Shown: piece after piece, positions 1-6,913 of the stretch
How positions within the stretch are numbered: position 1 is the first letter of the stretch
Layout: the number at the start of each line of letters is the position of its first letter
From: an uncultured Campylobacter sp.
GTDB lineage: Bacteria; Campylobacterota; Campylobacteria; Campylobacterales; Campylobacteraceae
Length of the DNA: 7,044 nt
NCBI RefSeq assembly: GCF_938018035.1
Contig: NZ_CALIJF010000068.1
Location: 1-7,044 of the forward strand
Direction: 5' to 3'
Position numbers and translations under genes: made by a program
Notes under the pieces: model-generated
Told to the model about the DNA's origin: nothing
The model's database searches: none
Seen by the model: the letters and a program-made list of their open reading frames with translations, nothing else

Positions 1-344
1 TTTTATACAACGCCGCCGTAGGCAAGCTAAGTAGCATAAGCTTAAAAGAGCGATTCGCAGTGGGCGTCGTGATGGCTAGCGAGCGCTACCCTTACGGCTC
101 TTCGCAGCCTGCATTGATCGAGGTCGGCGAAATTCCCGCGGGAGCGCATATCTGCTATGCAGGCGTGAGCGAGCGGGACGGGCAAATTTACGCTAGCGGC
201 GGGCGCGTTTTGGTAAGCGTGGGCGTCGCGCAGAGCCTAAAGCAGGCGCGCGATGCGGCTTACGCGCTGTGCGAAAATATAAAATTTAGCGGCGCGCAGT
301 ATAGGCGCGATATCGCGTATCAAGCCTTAAGAGATAAAATTTGA
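1..344 (+). CDS. purD: Phosphoribosylamine-glycine ligase (GAR synthetase), C-terminal part, cut by the window start
   Basis: Cytoplasmic enzyme of de novo purine synthesis; it joins 5-phosphoribosylamine and glycine with ATP to give glycinamide ribonucleotide. Only about the last 113 codons are here. The frame is open from base 3 and stops at TGA 342-344. A GTG at 60 lies inside the reading frame, and the residues before it (ending RFAVGVVMAS) still fit PurD, so it is not a start. Seen: a stretch rich in MASERYPYG, then HAGVS-like ICYAGVSERDG, the GGRVL motif, and the terminal YRRDIAYQAL, matching the small C-terminal GARS domain (family signatures GGRVL and RRDIG). Full-length PurD is usually a little over 400 residues, so most of the ATP-grasp core lies outside the window. 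The last four bases overlap the next gene, suggesting coupled translation. Identification is firm. Confidence 0.95.
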   Translation, partial: LYNAAVGKLSSISLKERFAVGVVMASERYPYGSSQPALIEVGEIPAGAHICYAGVSERDGQIYASGGRVLVSVGVAQSLKQARDAAYALCENIKFSGAQYRRDIAYQALRDKI

Positions 345-778
345 TCGTCGCTCCGCTTAGCAAGCGCGTAATCGCGTTTAGTATCGACGAAGCGGTGAGC
401 GCAACGCTTTTTGTGGTCGTGCTATTTGCTATTGACGAGCCAGAGCTTGTCGCAGCGGCGCAGAGCGGAAGCAATCTTGAGGTACAAAAGATCGCGTCAA
501 AATTCATTTTGCATTACGCGATAATAAAATTTTTATATCAGGCGATTTTTGTCTATCTATACGGTGCGACGCTAGGCAAGCTCGCGGTTAAAATTTATTG
601 CGTCCGCGCTGACGGCAGCTCTATAGATATCGCTACTGCAGCGATCCGTGCGGCGGTTAGGTTGATAAGCGAGATGATCTTTTATATGGGATTTTTGGTG
701 GCGCTTTTTACGAACTCGCGTCAGAGCCTGCATGATATGGCGGCGAAAACATTGGTGGTAGAGATTGAAAAAGAGTAA
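341..778 (+). CDS. RDD family integral membrane protein
   Basis: Small inner-membrane protein of 145 residues; the family is named after conserved Arg/Asp/Asp residues and its biochemical role is mostly unknown (a few distant members have been linked to ion or solute transport). Seen: the N-terminal signature SKRVIAFSIDE (residues 7-17, with R9 and D16), a following hydrophobic segment about 18-32, a second about 55-75, the family-like ATLGKLAVKI (76-85), a third hydrophobic segment about 105-124, and the C-terminal signature SRQSLHDMAAKTLVV (126-140, with D132). Start: a stop at 335-337 lies just upstream in frame, so TTG at 341 is the only initiator that keeps the RDD motif; a weak purine tract (TAAGAG, 328-333) precedes it. 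It overlaps purD by 4 bases and lptD by 14 bases. The family is clear; the function is not. Confidence 0.88.
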   Translation: MIVAPLSKRVIAFSIDEAVSATLFVVVLFAIDEPELVAAAQSGSNLEVQKIASKFILHYAIIKFLYQAIFVYLYGATLGKLAVKIYCVRADGSSIDIATAAIRAAVRLISEMIFYMGFLVALFTNSRQSLHDMAAKTLVVEIEKE

Positions 779-3023
779 AAAATTTAAAATTCTAGCGCTT
801 AGTTTTAGCGCTCTTTTAGCAAGCAGTGCGAGCGCAAAGGTCCAAGACGTCGAGCTTATAGCAGATAATGTCGAGAAAAACGGCTTTTTGACGGAGGCTA
901 GTGGCAACGTAACGGTGTATTCGCAGGACTACTTTATCACCGCCGATCGCGCTACATACGACGAGCAAAACGGCATCATCGAGCTTTTTGGTAACGTCAA
1001 TGCGATGCGTGGCAGCAGTGAAACTACGCGTGCGCAGCATGTCAAAATCGATCTGAAAAACGATAAGCAGCAAGCCGACGTAAATTTTATGATGGATAAG
1101 GACTCCGAGCTTTGGATGCAAAACGACGCCAGCTGCAGCGACAGCGAGTATTACCGCGTGGAGGGCTCCAGCGTATCTAGTTGCAACGTTACCGATCCTG
1201 ATTGGCGTATCAAATTTAGCAGCGGCATGCTCAATAAAGAGAGCAAATTCCTCCATCTTTTTAATCCGAGATTTTACGTGGGCGACGTGCCGGTGCTCTA
1301 TCTGCCGTATTTCGGCTTCCCGACCGACCGCACGCGCCGCACGGGCTTGCTACCTCCCGAGGCCGGCTTCATCAGCAAGGAAGGGATATATTATAAGCAG
1401 CCGATCTATTTCGCGCCTTACAATAGCTGGGATTTTCAGCTCGATCCGCAGGTGCGCAGCAGAAGGGGCTTTGGCGCCTACGGCACCTTTCGCTTTACGG
1501 AATCCCCGTACTCTTACGGAGAGATTAGAGGCGGAATCTTCGATAACTTTTCGCGGGCGCAAAAACGCCTCGAATACAAAAACGAGCGCCACCACGGCTT
1601 TGAGGTGCAATACGATCGCAGCAAGCTCGCGACCTATTTGCTAGACGGCGATCTGCGCGAAAATTTATGGATCGATTTTACTCAGCTAAACGACCTTGAA
1701 TACTACGATCTGAAGGAAAAGGGCGGCCTTAGCGACGATGCGGATAATTCGCTCGTAACTTCGCGGCTGAATTATTATTTGACCTCAGACGAGCACTATT
1801 TTGGCGCTTACGGACGCTACTATATCGATACAAGCAAGCTAAACGCCGATAATACCTTCCGCAACGAAGATACCGTCCAAGAGCTGCCGACGCTGCAATA
1901 TCATAAATTTAGCAATGATTTGGGACTGCCAAATTTGATCTATTCGCTTGATGCGAAGGCGCGTAATTACACCAGATGGGAGGGTGCGACTGCTCGTCAA
2001 TACGAGTTTGACGTACCGATTAGTATAAGCACGCCGCTACTGGCGGATTATTTAAATTTCGCCTTTACCGAGCGAGTGTATATGACCAATATCGATTGGC
2101 ACGATAAATTCTACTACGCAAACGGAGATCTTGGCGAGGATAAAAGCACTTTCTACGCTAATCAATACACCGAGCTTTCGCTCTACACCGACGTAGCCAG
2201 GGCTTACGATAGCTTGTATCATACGATGAGCTGGAGGGCGGATTTTAGAATTCCAAGCTGGCAGCAAGGCGACATCGAGGATAGAATTTTAAAGTATCAT
2301 CAGTATAAATACGACCTTGCTCGCGGCGCAGTAGATCGCTCGCGGCTGGGTAACTTGCAAGACTCGCTTTATTGGGAGGATAACTTCTTAAGTGAGCTTA
2401 GTGACGAATACACTCACGAAAATGCAGCTTTAAGTATGACGCAGTTTTTTTATAATGAAGACGGACGTAAATTCTTACGCCATAGCGTCAAGCAGCGATA
2501 TGACTTCGACGATCATGAGTTTGACGATTTAGAACACCGCATCGATGCGTATTTTGCAAATGGGCTAAATATCGGAAATCGCTTTACCTACTCGCATAAA
2601 TATAAAAGCTTCGATAAGGTCTATACCTACGCCAACTACTCCAACGATGACTTTAGCTTTGGACTTAGTCACGCTTACGAATACGAAAAGCTAAGCATGG
2701 AGCCTAAACGCTATACGAAAGATAACTACGGCATCGTAAACGCCTCGGTAAATTTACCTAGGAATAATAAAATTTTTGGGCGTTGGGATTACGACTTGGA
2801 GCGATCTTATTCTAAAATGTGGCGCGTGGGGCTTTCTCATACGCGCAAGTGTTGGAATTACTCTTTTGTGTATCAAGAGGATATCGAGCCTAAAAATACC
2901 AGTACGACCGGCTACAGCAAAGCAAGCAAGGAGCGCGGAATTTACTTTCTCGTAAATTTCTATCCGTTCGGCGGAGTAGGGTATGATTTTTCAGTAGATA
3001 GCGAATACGGAAGCGAAAAATAA
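765..3023 (+). CDS. lptD: LPS-assembly outer membrane protein LptD (OstA/Imp)
   Basis: Outer-membrane beta-barrel that, with the lipoprotein LptE, inserts lipooligosaccharide into the outer leaflet. The protein has 752 residues, in the usual range. Seen: a signal peptide (MKKSKKFK basic start, hydrophobic core, likely cleavage after ASA at residue 24), an LptA-like beta-jellyroll (about 25-145), then the family block VGDVPVLYLPYFGFP (172-186), RTRRTGLLPP (189-198), YYKQPIYFAPY (209-219) and RSRRGFGAYG (231-240), and a long barrel rich in Tyr/Asp/Arg to the end. Cysteines are only C124, C140 and C696; C140 sits in SSCNVTDPDW, the place of the second N-terminal Cys of E. coli LptD, and C696 sits where E. 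coli has a Cys-Cys pair. Start: an in-frame TAG at 759-761 leaves TTG at 765 as the first start, and it gives a perfect signal peptide. No good Shine-Dalgarno is seen; the 14-base overlap with the RDD gene suggests coupling. No lptE is recognisable here. Confidence 0.95.
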   Translation: MKKSKKFKILALSFSALLASSASAKVQDVELIADNVEKNGFLTEASGNVTVYSQDYFITADRATYDEQNGIIELFGNVNAMRGSSETTRAQHVKIDLKNDKQQADVNFMMDKDSELWMQNDASCSDSEYYRVEGSSVSSCNVTDPDWRIKFSSGMLNKESKFLHLFNPRFYVGDVPVLYLPYFGFPTDRTRRTGLLPPEAGFISKEGIYYKQPIYFAPYNSWDFQLDPQVRSRRGFGAYGTFRFTESPYSYGEIRGGIFDNFSRAQKRLEYKNERHHGFEVQYDRSKLATYLLDGDLRENLWIDFTQLNDLEYYDLKEKGGLSDDADNSLVTSRLNYYLTSDEHYFGAYGRYYIDTSKLNADNTFRNEDTVQELPTLQYHKFSNDLGLPNLIYSLDAKARNYTRWEGATARQYEFDVPISISTPLLADYLNFAFTERVYMTNIDWHDKFYYANGDLGEDKSTFYANQYTELSLYTDVARAYDSLYHTMSWRADFRIPSWQQGDIEDRILKYHQYKYDLARGAVDRSRLGNLQDSLYWEDNFLSELSDEYTHENAALSMTQFFYNEDGRKFLRHSVKQRYDFDDHEFDDLEHRIDAYFANGLNIGNRFTYSHKYKSFDKVYTYANYSNDDFSFGLSHAYEYEKLSMEPKRYTKDNYGIVNASVNLPRNNKIFGRWDYDLERSYSKMWRVGLSHTRKCWNYSFVYQEDIEPKNTSTTGYSKASKERGIYFLVNFYPFGGVGYDFSVDSEYGSEK

Positions 3024-3742
3024 TGACGCCTAGAGCTGAGCTGATGTTTGAAAACCAAATCGACGCCGCGATGAAACTTTCAGAAATTTTACCCGCTACC
3101 GTGATCAAAAACGATAATTTTCTAATAATCGCTCAGTCTTTGGAGTCACTTCCTATCGCAAACCATCTTGCTCTAAAGCTGGGGCTTGCTTATGAGTTTT
3201 TATTTACTGAGCCCGTTTTGGCGCCAAATAATCCGGAATGTGCGATTGCGTGCGTAAGCGAAACCCAAGAGATCGTGATGGTAGATGAGCTCGTGCGAAG
3301 CTTCGGCATCAGCCTGGATTATGTTTACGGACAGGCAAACAGACTTTATGAGGAGAAAATTTTAAAAAACATGTATAAATTTCGCAAGGGCGAGCTTTTG
3401 GGAAATTTAGAGAAAAAAAACATCATCTTGGTAGATGAGGGGTGTGAGAGCGGGCTGACCGCACTTACTTGCATAAAGACGCTCGTAAGCTTAAACGCCA
3501 AAGCGATCTTTTACGCCACGCCCGTTATCGGCAGCGATAATGCAGACGAGATCGCCATGCTAGTAGATGGAATTTATGCTGTTCACAAAATTAGAGATTT
3601 TGTGAACGTGGATTTTTATTACAAAGAAAAAACGCTCTCAAGCGCGGAGGAGATAATGCAAATTTTAAACAAATGCCCGCTTTATCTGCCGTTTCACGAG
3701 ACTAACAAAAACAAGGAGAAAATTAATGCAGTGCAAAATTGA
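3023..3742 (+). CDS. Type I phosphoribosyltransferase-like protein (COG1926-like), substrate unknown
   Basis: A 239-residue cytoplasmic protein resembling the predicted phosphoribosyltransferases that are not assigned to a known base-salvage reaction. Seen: an N-terminal MFENQIDAAMKLSEIL (8-23) typical of the group, an alternation of hydrophobic strands, the segment SLDYVYGQANRLYEEK (97-112), and a PRPP-loop-like NIILVDEGCESGLTALTC (133-150) with the acidic pair D138/E139 preceded by hydrophobic residues. The usual TG in the loop is SG here, a mild variation. Start: ATG 3023 overlaps the lptD stop by one base (TAATG) and has GGAAG at 3009-3013; the ATG at 3044 (Met8) is a good alternative because homologues seem to begin there. 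The last 17 bases overlap pnp. It could act on a purine or nucleoside precursor given purD upstream, but that is only inference. Confidence 0.8.
   Translation: MTPRAELMFENQIDAAMKLSEILPATVIKNDNFLIIAQSLESLPIANHLALKLGLAYEFLFTEPVLAPNNPECAIACVSETQEIVMVDELVRSFGISLDYVYGQANRLYEEKILKNMYKFRKGELLGNLEKKNIILVDEGCESGLTALTCIKTLVSLNAKAIFYATPVIGSDNADEIAMLVDGIYAVHKIRDFVNVDFYYKEKTLSSAEEIMQILNKCPLYLPFHETNKNKEKINAVQN
3713..3718 (+). promoter_or_regulatory. Ribosome-binding site of pnp
   Basis: AAGGAG lies seven bases before the ATG at 3726, inside the 3' end of the phosphoribosyltransferase gene. It is the strongest Shine-Dalgarno match in the window and fixes the pnp start despite the 17-base gene overlap. Confidence 0.85.
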
Positions 3743-5840
3743 AGTAAATGGCAATACCGAAATTTTCGATATCAATAAGGTCGCAAAGCAAGCCGCGGGC
3801 GCGGCGCTTTTGCGCGTGAAAAACACCGTAGTGCTAGCTACCGTAGCGCGCGAAGAGACGCAGGTACAAGAGGACTTTTTACCCCTTACCGTGCAATATA
3901 TCGAAAAGATGTACGCAGCGGGCAGAATCCCTGGAGGCTACATCAAGCGCGAGACCAAGCCGGGCGATTTTGAGACGCTAACGAGCCGCATCATAGATCG
4001 CTCGCTGCGCCCGCTCTTTCCAAAGGGATACGCGTATCCGACGCAGATCGTAGTTTACGTGCTATCTGCAGACCCCGAAGTCGATCTGCAAGTCGTTGCT
4101 CTTAATGCGGCGTCTGCGGCGCTGTATCTTAGCGATATCCCGATTAAAGCGCCCGTTTGCGGCGTGCGCATAGGTTATCAAAACGGAAGCTTCATCTTAA
4201 ATCCGAGCAACTCCGCGCTTAAAGCTAGCGCGCTCGATCTTTACGTAGCGGGCGTCGGCGATGAGCTTTTGATGATAGAGATGCGCTCCTTGCCGCAGAT
4301 TAATGGCGGCGCGCAACAGATGAATGAATTTAGCGAAGATCTGATGGTAGATGCGATCGATTTTGCCGCAAAGGCGATAAGTGTGGGTTCGGGCGCCTAC
4401 GAAGAGGCTTTTCTGCCGCTTAAAAAGCCGGATGCGAGCCTGGAGTACAAGCCTGAGATAGAGGATGAGGATATCGCGGATTTTATCGACGCAAACTACA
4501 AAGACGCCGTCAAAGCGGCGATCAATCAGATGGCAAAGAGCGAACGCGCTACCGAACTAAATAAAATCGTGGATCAAATTTTGACGACCGAGGCCGCGGC
4601 GCAAAACGAATGGAGCAAAGAGGTGATCTCCAGCGTCATCGGCAAGTATAAGCGCGGCATCATCCGCACGCAGATCATCGAGGATCACCGTAGAGCTGAC
4701 GGACGCGCGCTTGATGAGGTGCGCCCGATAAGTATCGAGACAAATATCCTGCCGTGTGCGCATGGAAGCTGCCTATTTACGCGCGGGCAGACGCAGGCTT
4801 TAGTCGTCACTACGCTAGGCGGCGATAGCGACGCGCAGCTAAGCGACAGCCTAACGCAGCTCGAGCCGATTAGCGATAGATTTATGTTTAACTATAACTT
4901 CCCGGGCTTTTGCGTCGGCGAAGCAAGCCCGCTCAAAAGCCCCGGCAGACGCGAGCTGGGACATGGAAATTTAGCCAAAAGAGCGCTATATCCGAGCATC
5001 GATCTAAACTCGCCGCAGTCTATCCGCGTGGTGAGCGAAATTTTAGAGAGTAACGGCTCAAGCTCGATGGCTTCGGTCTGCGGCGGCGCGCTATCGCTTC
5101 GGGCGGCGGGCGTACCTACGCTAAAGCTCGTTGCGGGCGTCGCGATGGGTTTAATTTTTGAGGGCGAAAAACACGCCGTGCTAACCGACATAATGGGGCT
5201 TGAGGATCACGACGGCGATATGGATTTCAAGGTCGCGGGCACCTATGAGGGCATCACCGCGCTTCAGATGGATATCAAGCTCGGCGGCATCAGCCTGGAG
5301 GTTTTAAAAGAGGCTCTCGCGCAGGCAAAGCAGGCTCGCGCGCATATTTTGGGCCTTATGGAGCAGGCGGATGCGGCGATCGTTATAAATAGGGACGTGC
5401 TTCCGAAGCTTGAAATTTTTAGCGTCGATCCGAGTAAAATCCCCGACATCATCGGCCAAGGCGGCAAGGTTATCAAAGAGATCACCGAAAGCTTCAGCGT
5501 AAATATCGATTTGGATCGCGAAAAGGGCGAGGTTAAGATCCAAGGCGCAAAATCGGGCGGCGTATCGGGCGCGAAAGATAAAATTTTATCGATAGTCTCA
5601 AATTCTCGCGATTTTCGCAGGCCGCGCGGCGAACGCAAAGAGGTAAAATTTCAAATCGGCGAGGAGTTTGACGGCGTGGTGCAAAGCGTACTGGATTTCG
5701 GTACCTTCATCTCGCTGCGAGACGGCGTGGACGGGCTACTGCGCGCTAAATTTATCACGACGCCTTATCGTGCGGGCGATGTGGTGCGCGTGCGCGTGAC
5801 CGATCAGAAAGGCACTAAAATTTCACTGGAATTAGCTTAA
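3726..5840 (+). CDS. pnp: Polynucleotide phosphorylase (PNPase)
   Basis: 3'-to-5' phosphorolytic exoribonuclease that degrades RNA using phosphate and releases nucleoside diphosphates; it forms a trimeric ring and acts in mRNA decay and small-RNA turnover. The protein has 704 residues, close to E. coli PNPase (711). Domains in order: first RNase PH-like domain (about 5-145, with YAAGRIPGGYIKRE 63-76 and SRIIDRSLRPLFP 87-99), helical linker (about 240-310), second RNase PH-like domain (about 320-550), KH domain (about 560-620, GQGG loop at 577-580) and S1 domain (about 644-704, starting GEEFDGVV). Catalytic features seen: FTRGQTQALV (351-360), SPGRRELGHG (405-414), the SNGSSSM serine loop (442-448), and metal-binding aspartates D488 and D494 in TDIMGLEDHDGDMDF. 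All key residues are intact. There is no independent 5' leader, so the leader-based autoregulation known in E. coli is not evident here. Confidence 0.98.
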   Translation: MQCKIEVNGNTEIFDINKVAKQAAGAALLRVKNTVVLATVAREETQVQEDFLPLTVQYIEKMYAAGRIPGGYIKRETKPGDFETLTSRIIDRSLRPLFPKGYAYPTQIVVYVLSADPEVDLQVVALNAASAALYLSDIPIKAPVCGVRIGYQNGSFILNPSNSALKASALDLYVAGVGDELLMIEMRSLPQINGGAQQMNEFSEDLMVDAIDFAAKAISVGSGAYEEAFLPLKKPDASLEYKPEIEDEDIADFIDANYKDAVKAAINQMAKSERATELNKIVDQILTTEAAAQNEWSKEVISSVIGKYKRGIIRTQIIEDHRRADGRALDEVRPISIETNILPCAHGSCLFTRGQTQALVVTTLGGDSDAQLSDSLTQLEPISDRFMFNYNFPGFCVGEASPLKSPGRRELGHGNLAKRALYPSIDLNSPQSIRVVSEILESNGSSSMASVCGGALSLRAAGVPTLKLVAGVAMGLIFEGEKHAVLTDIMGLEDHDGDMDFKVAGTYEGITALQMDIKLGGISLEVLKEALAQAKQARAHILGLMEQADAAIVINRDVLPKLEIFSVDPSKIPDIIGQGGKVIKEITESFSVNIDLDREKGEVKIQGAKSGGVSGAKDKILSIVSNSRDFRRPRGERKEVKFQIGEEFDGVVQSVLDFGTFISLRDGVDGLLRAKFITTPYRAGDVVRVRVTDQKGTKISLELA

Positions 5841-5849
5841 AATTTTAAT

Positions 5850-5854
5850 AGGAG
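5850..5854 (+). promoter_or_regulatory. Ribosome-binding site of the universal stress protein gene
   Basis: AGGAG lies six bases before the ATG at 5861, within the 20-base gap after pnp. It favours this ATG over the out-of-frame ATG at 5856, and suggests the gene can be translated independently of pnp although the short gap still fits one transcript. Confidence 0.8.
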
Positions 5855-5860
5855 TATGAG

Positions 5861-6715
5861 ATGCAGCTTAAAAAGATTTTTTTCCCTATCGGCGGCGGCG
5901 AGGAGCTAGCCGAGCGCATACACGGAGCGCTACTAGTGAATAAATTTTTCGGTACGCACATCAACATAATGGCGTGCCAGCTCGATCCTAAGATGATCTA
6001 CAATGTCCGTATGACGCTAAAAGGCGGCGTACTGATGGAGGAATTTTTAAAATCAGCGGGCGATGAGATGAGGGCTGAGCGCGAGGAGATCAAGGCGATC
6101 TTCGACGCCGAATGCGCCAAGCTGGGCCTAGATCAAAACGACGACGATCACGTCCCAAATAGCGCCGCTTTGAGGCATATGGTAGGTATCCGCTCCGAGC
6201 TGGTCGAGAAATACTCCAAATATTGCGATTTGGTGCTGGTTTCGGTGCCGCCTACGGGATCTATCACGGGCACATTCGAGGCGGCGGTCACCAAAAGCGG
6301 CAAGCCTTGCATCGTCATACCGCGCAAGCTGAAGGAGTTTAGGGCGGATAAAATTTTAGTTTCGCTTACCGGCACTGCGGCGTCTGCGCGAGCGCTCGAT
6401 AATTGGCTGGAGCTTTTGCAGCGTGCCAAATCTATCACCGTCATTACCGCAAATCACTACCTTCAGGATGATCTTGCCGAAACGAAGCGCCGTATAAGCG
6501 ATTATCTGGCTCTGCACGGCATTAAAATTGATGTTTTCGAGGCACTGAATGTCGAGGGCAAGATCCCGGGACAGGTGCTACTAGAGTACGCCGACGCGGG
6601 CGATTTCGATCTAATCGTCGCGGGCTTGCACTCAGACAGCGGCATAAAAGAGATATTCCTAGGCGGCGCGTCGAAATACTTCCTGCAAAAGACCAAAATT
6701 CCGGTCTTAATGTAG
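5861..6715 (+). CDS. Tandem-domain universal stress protein (UspA family)
   Basis: Cytoplasmic protein of 284 residues, twice the size of a single Usp domain; such proteins bind ATP or other nucleotides and help survival under stress, but the exact role is unknown. Seen: domain 1 (about 1-157) starts KKIFFPIGGGEE and ends in CDLVLVSVP...KSGKPCIVIP, keeping the alpha/beta fold pattern but not the glycine-rich nucleotide loop. Domain 2 (about 162-284) starts DKILVSLTGTAASARAL and ends DLIVAGLHSDSGIKEIFLGG followed by ASKYFL and KIPVLM, a good match to the Usp ATP-binding pattern G-x2-(H)-x-G-x9-G-(S/T)-like loop, here G255, G261, G268/G269 and S271. A charged helix (about 62-88, rich in E/R/K) lies in domain 1. 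It follows pnp by 20 bases and is probably the last gene of the operon. Family is certain; which nucleotide is bound is not. Confidence 0.9.
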   Translation: MQLKKIFFPIGGGEELAERIHGALLVNKFFGTHINIMACQLDPKMIYNVRMTLKGGVLMEEFLKSAGDEMRAEREEIKAIFDAECAKLGLDQNDDDHVPNSAALRHMVGIRSELVEKYSKYCDLVLVSVPPTGSITGTFEAAVTKSGKPCIVIPRKLKEFRADKILVSLTGTAASARALDNWLELLQRAKSITVITANHYLQDDLAETKRRISDYLALHGIKIDVFEALNVEGKIPGQVLLEYADAGDFDLIVAGLHSDSGIKEIFLGGASKYFLQKTKIPVLM

Positions 6716-6719
6716 CTTG

Positions 6720-6768
6720 AGGCTTAGACGCCGTGTCGCAGCATATCGCTCGCATAGCGTCTAGGCTT
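6720..6768 (+). terminator. Stem-loop just after the last gene, possible operon terminator
   Basis: Bases 6720-6731 (AGGCTTAGACGC) pair with 6757-6768 (GCGTCTAGGCTT) in a 12-pair stem with two G-U pairs, seven inner pairs being perfect, around a 25-base loop. It starts five bases after the stop codon of the stress protein gene. A run of four T lies at 6777-6780, too far away and too short for a classic intrinsic terminator, so it may instead stabilise the transcript 3' end. Confidence 0.4.
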
Positions 6769-6789
6769 AAGTCGGCTTTTAAGCGCCGC

Positions 6790-6827
6790 AAGCTAAAGCT
6801 TAAATTTTAATCGGCTCGCTTTAGCTT
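6790..6827. repeat. Perfect 10-base inverted repeat, 18-base spacer
   Basis: AAGCTAAAGC at 6790-6799 is the exact reverse complement of GCTTTAGCTT at 6818-6827. The spacer is A+T rich at its start and includes AAATTT. No T-run follows on either strand, so a terminator role is unsupported. Confidence 0.6.
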
Positions 6828-6913
6828 TGTTAGCCCGTCCGCAAATCGTGCAGTTATGCTATTTTGCATATGGGTTGCGATTAATTTTTATCGCTAGCTT
6901 TGCTGACGAGCCG
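6803..6913. repeat. Degenerate direct repeat, about 75-80 bases apart
   Basis: Bases 6803-6837 and 6883-6913 share an ordered series of words: AATTTT followed by ATCG, then TAGCTTTG, a pyrimidine-T step, and an ending in CCG, with small gaps. GCTTTGCT occurs again at 6919-6926. This could be a decayed tandem duplication, or only low-complexity similarity. Confidence 0.3.
6840..6894. repeat. Overlapping small stem-loops with mutually exclusive pairing
   Basis: An imperfect hairpin has the outer pair CGCAA (6840-6844) with TTGCG (6875-6879) and an inner stem TATGC (6855-6859) with GCATA (6866-6870), loop TATTTT. A second hairpin pairs GCGAT (6877-6881) with ATCGC (6890-6894). The two share bases 6877-6879, so they cannot fully form together. 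The stems are short and may be chance. Confidence 0.3.

Noticed and set aside
60..344. GTG at 60 as the start of a separate 94-residue gene
   Set aside because: The same frame is open to the window edge and the upstream residues continue the PurD pattern, so this is an internal codon of a truncated purD.
816..1256. Long - strand open frame inside lptD (146 codons), and similar - strand frames inside pnp and the stress protein gene
   Set aside because: Antisense shadows of well-identified genes with no family resemblance of their own; typical of codon-biased DNA.
6771..6788. Small hairpin CGGC/GCCG around TTTTAAGC as an intrinsic terminator
   Set aside because: Only four pairs and the T-run lies in the loop and not after the stem.
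6733..6810. A 25-codon + strand reading frame from GTG (ending KRRKLKLKF), with GAGG ten bases upstream, encoding a basic amphipathic peptide
   Set aside because: Very short, GTG start, lies over the stem-loop and inverted repeat that explain its sequence, and resembles no known family; kept only as a note.
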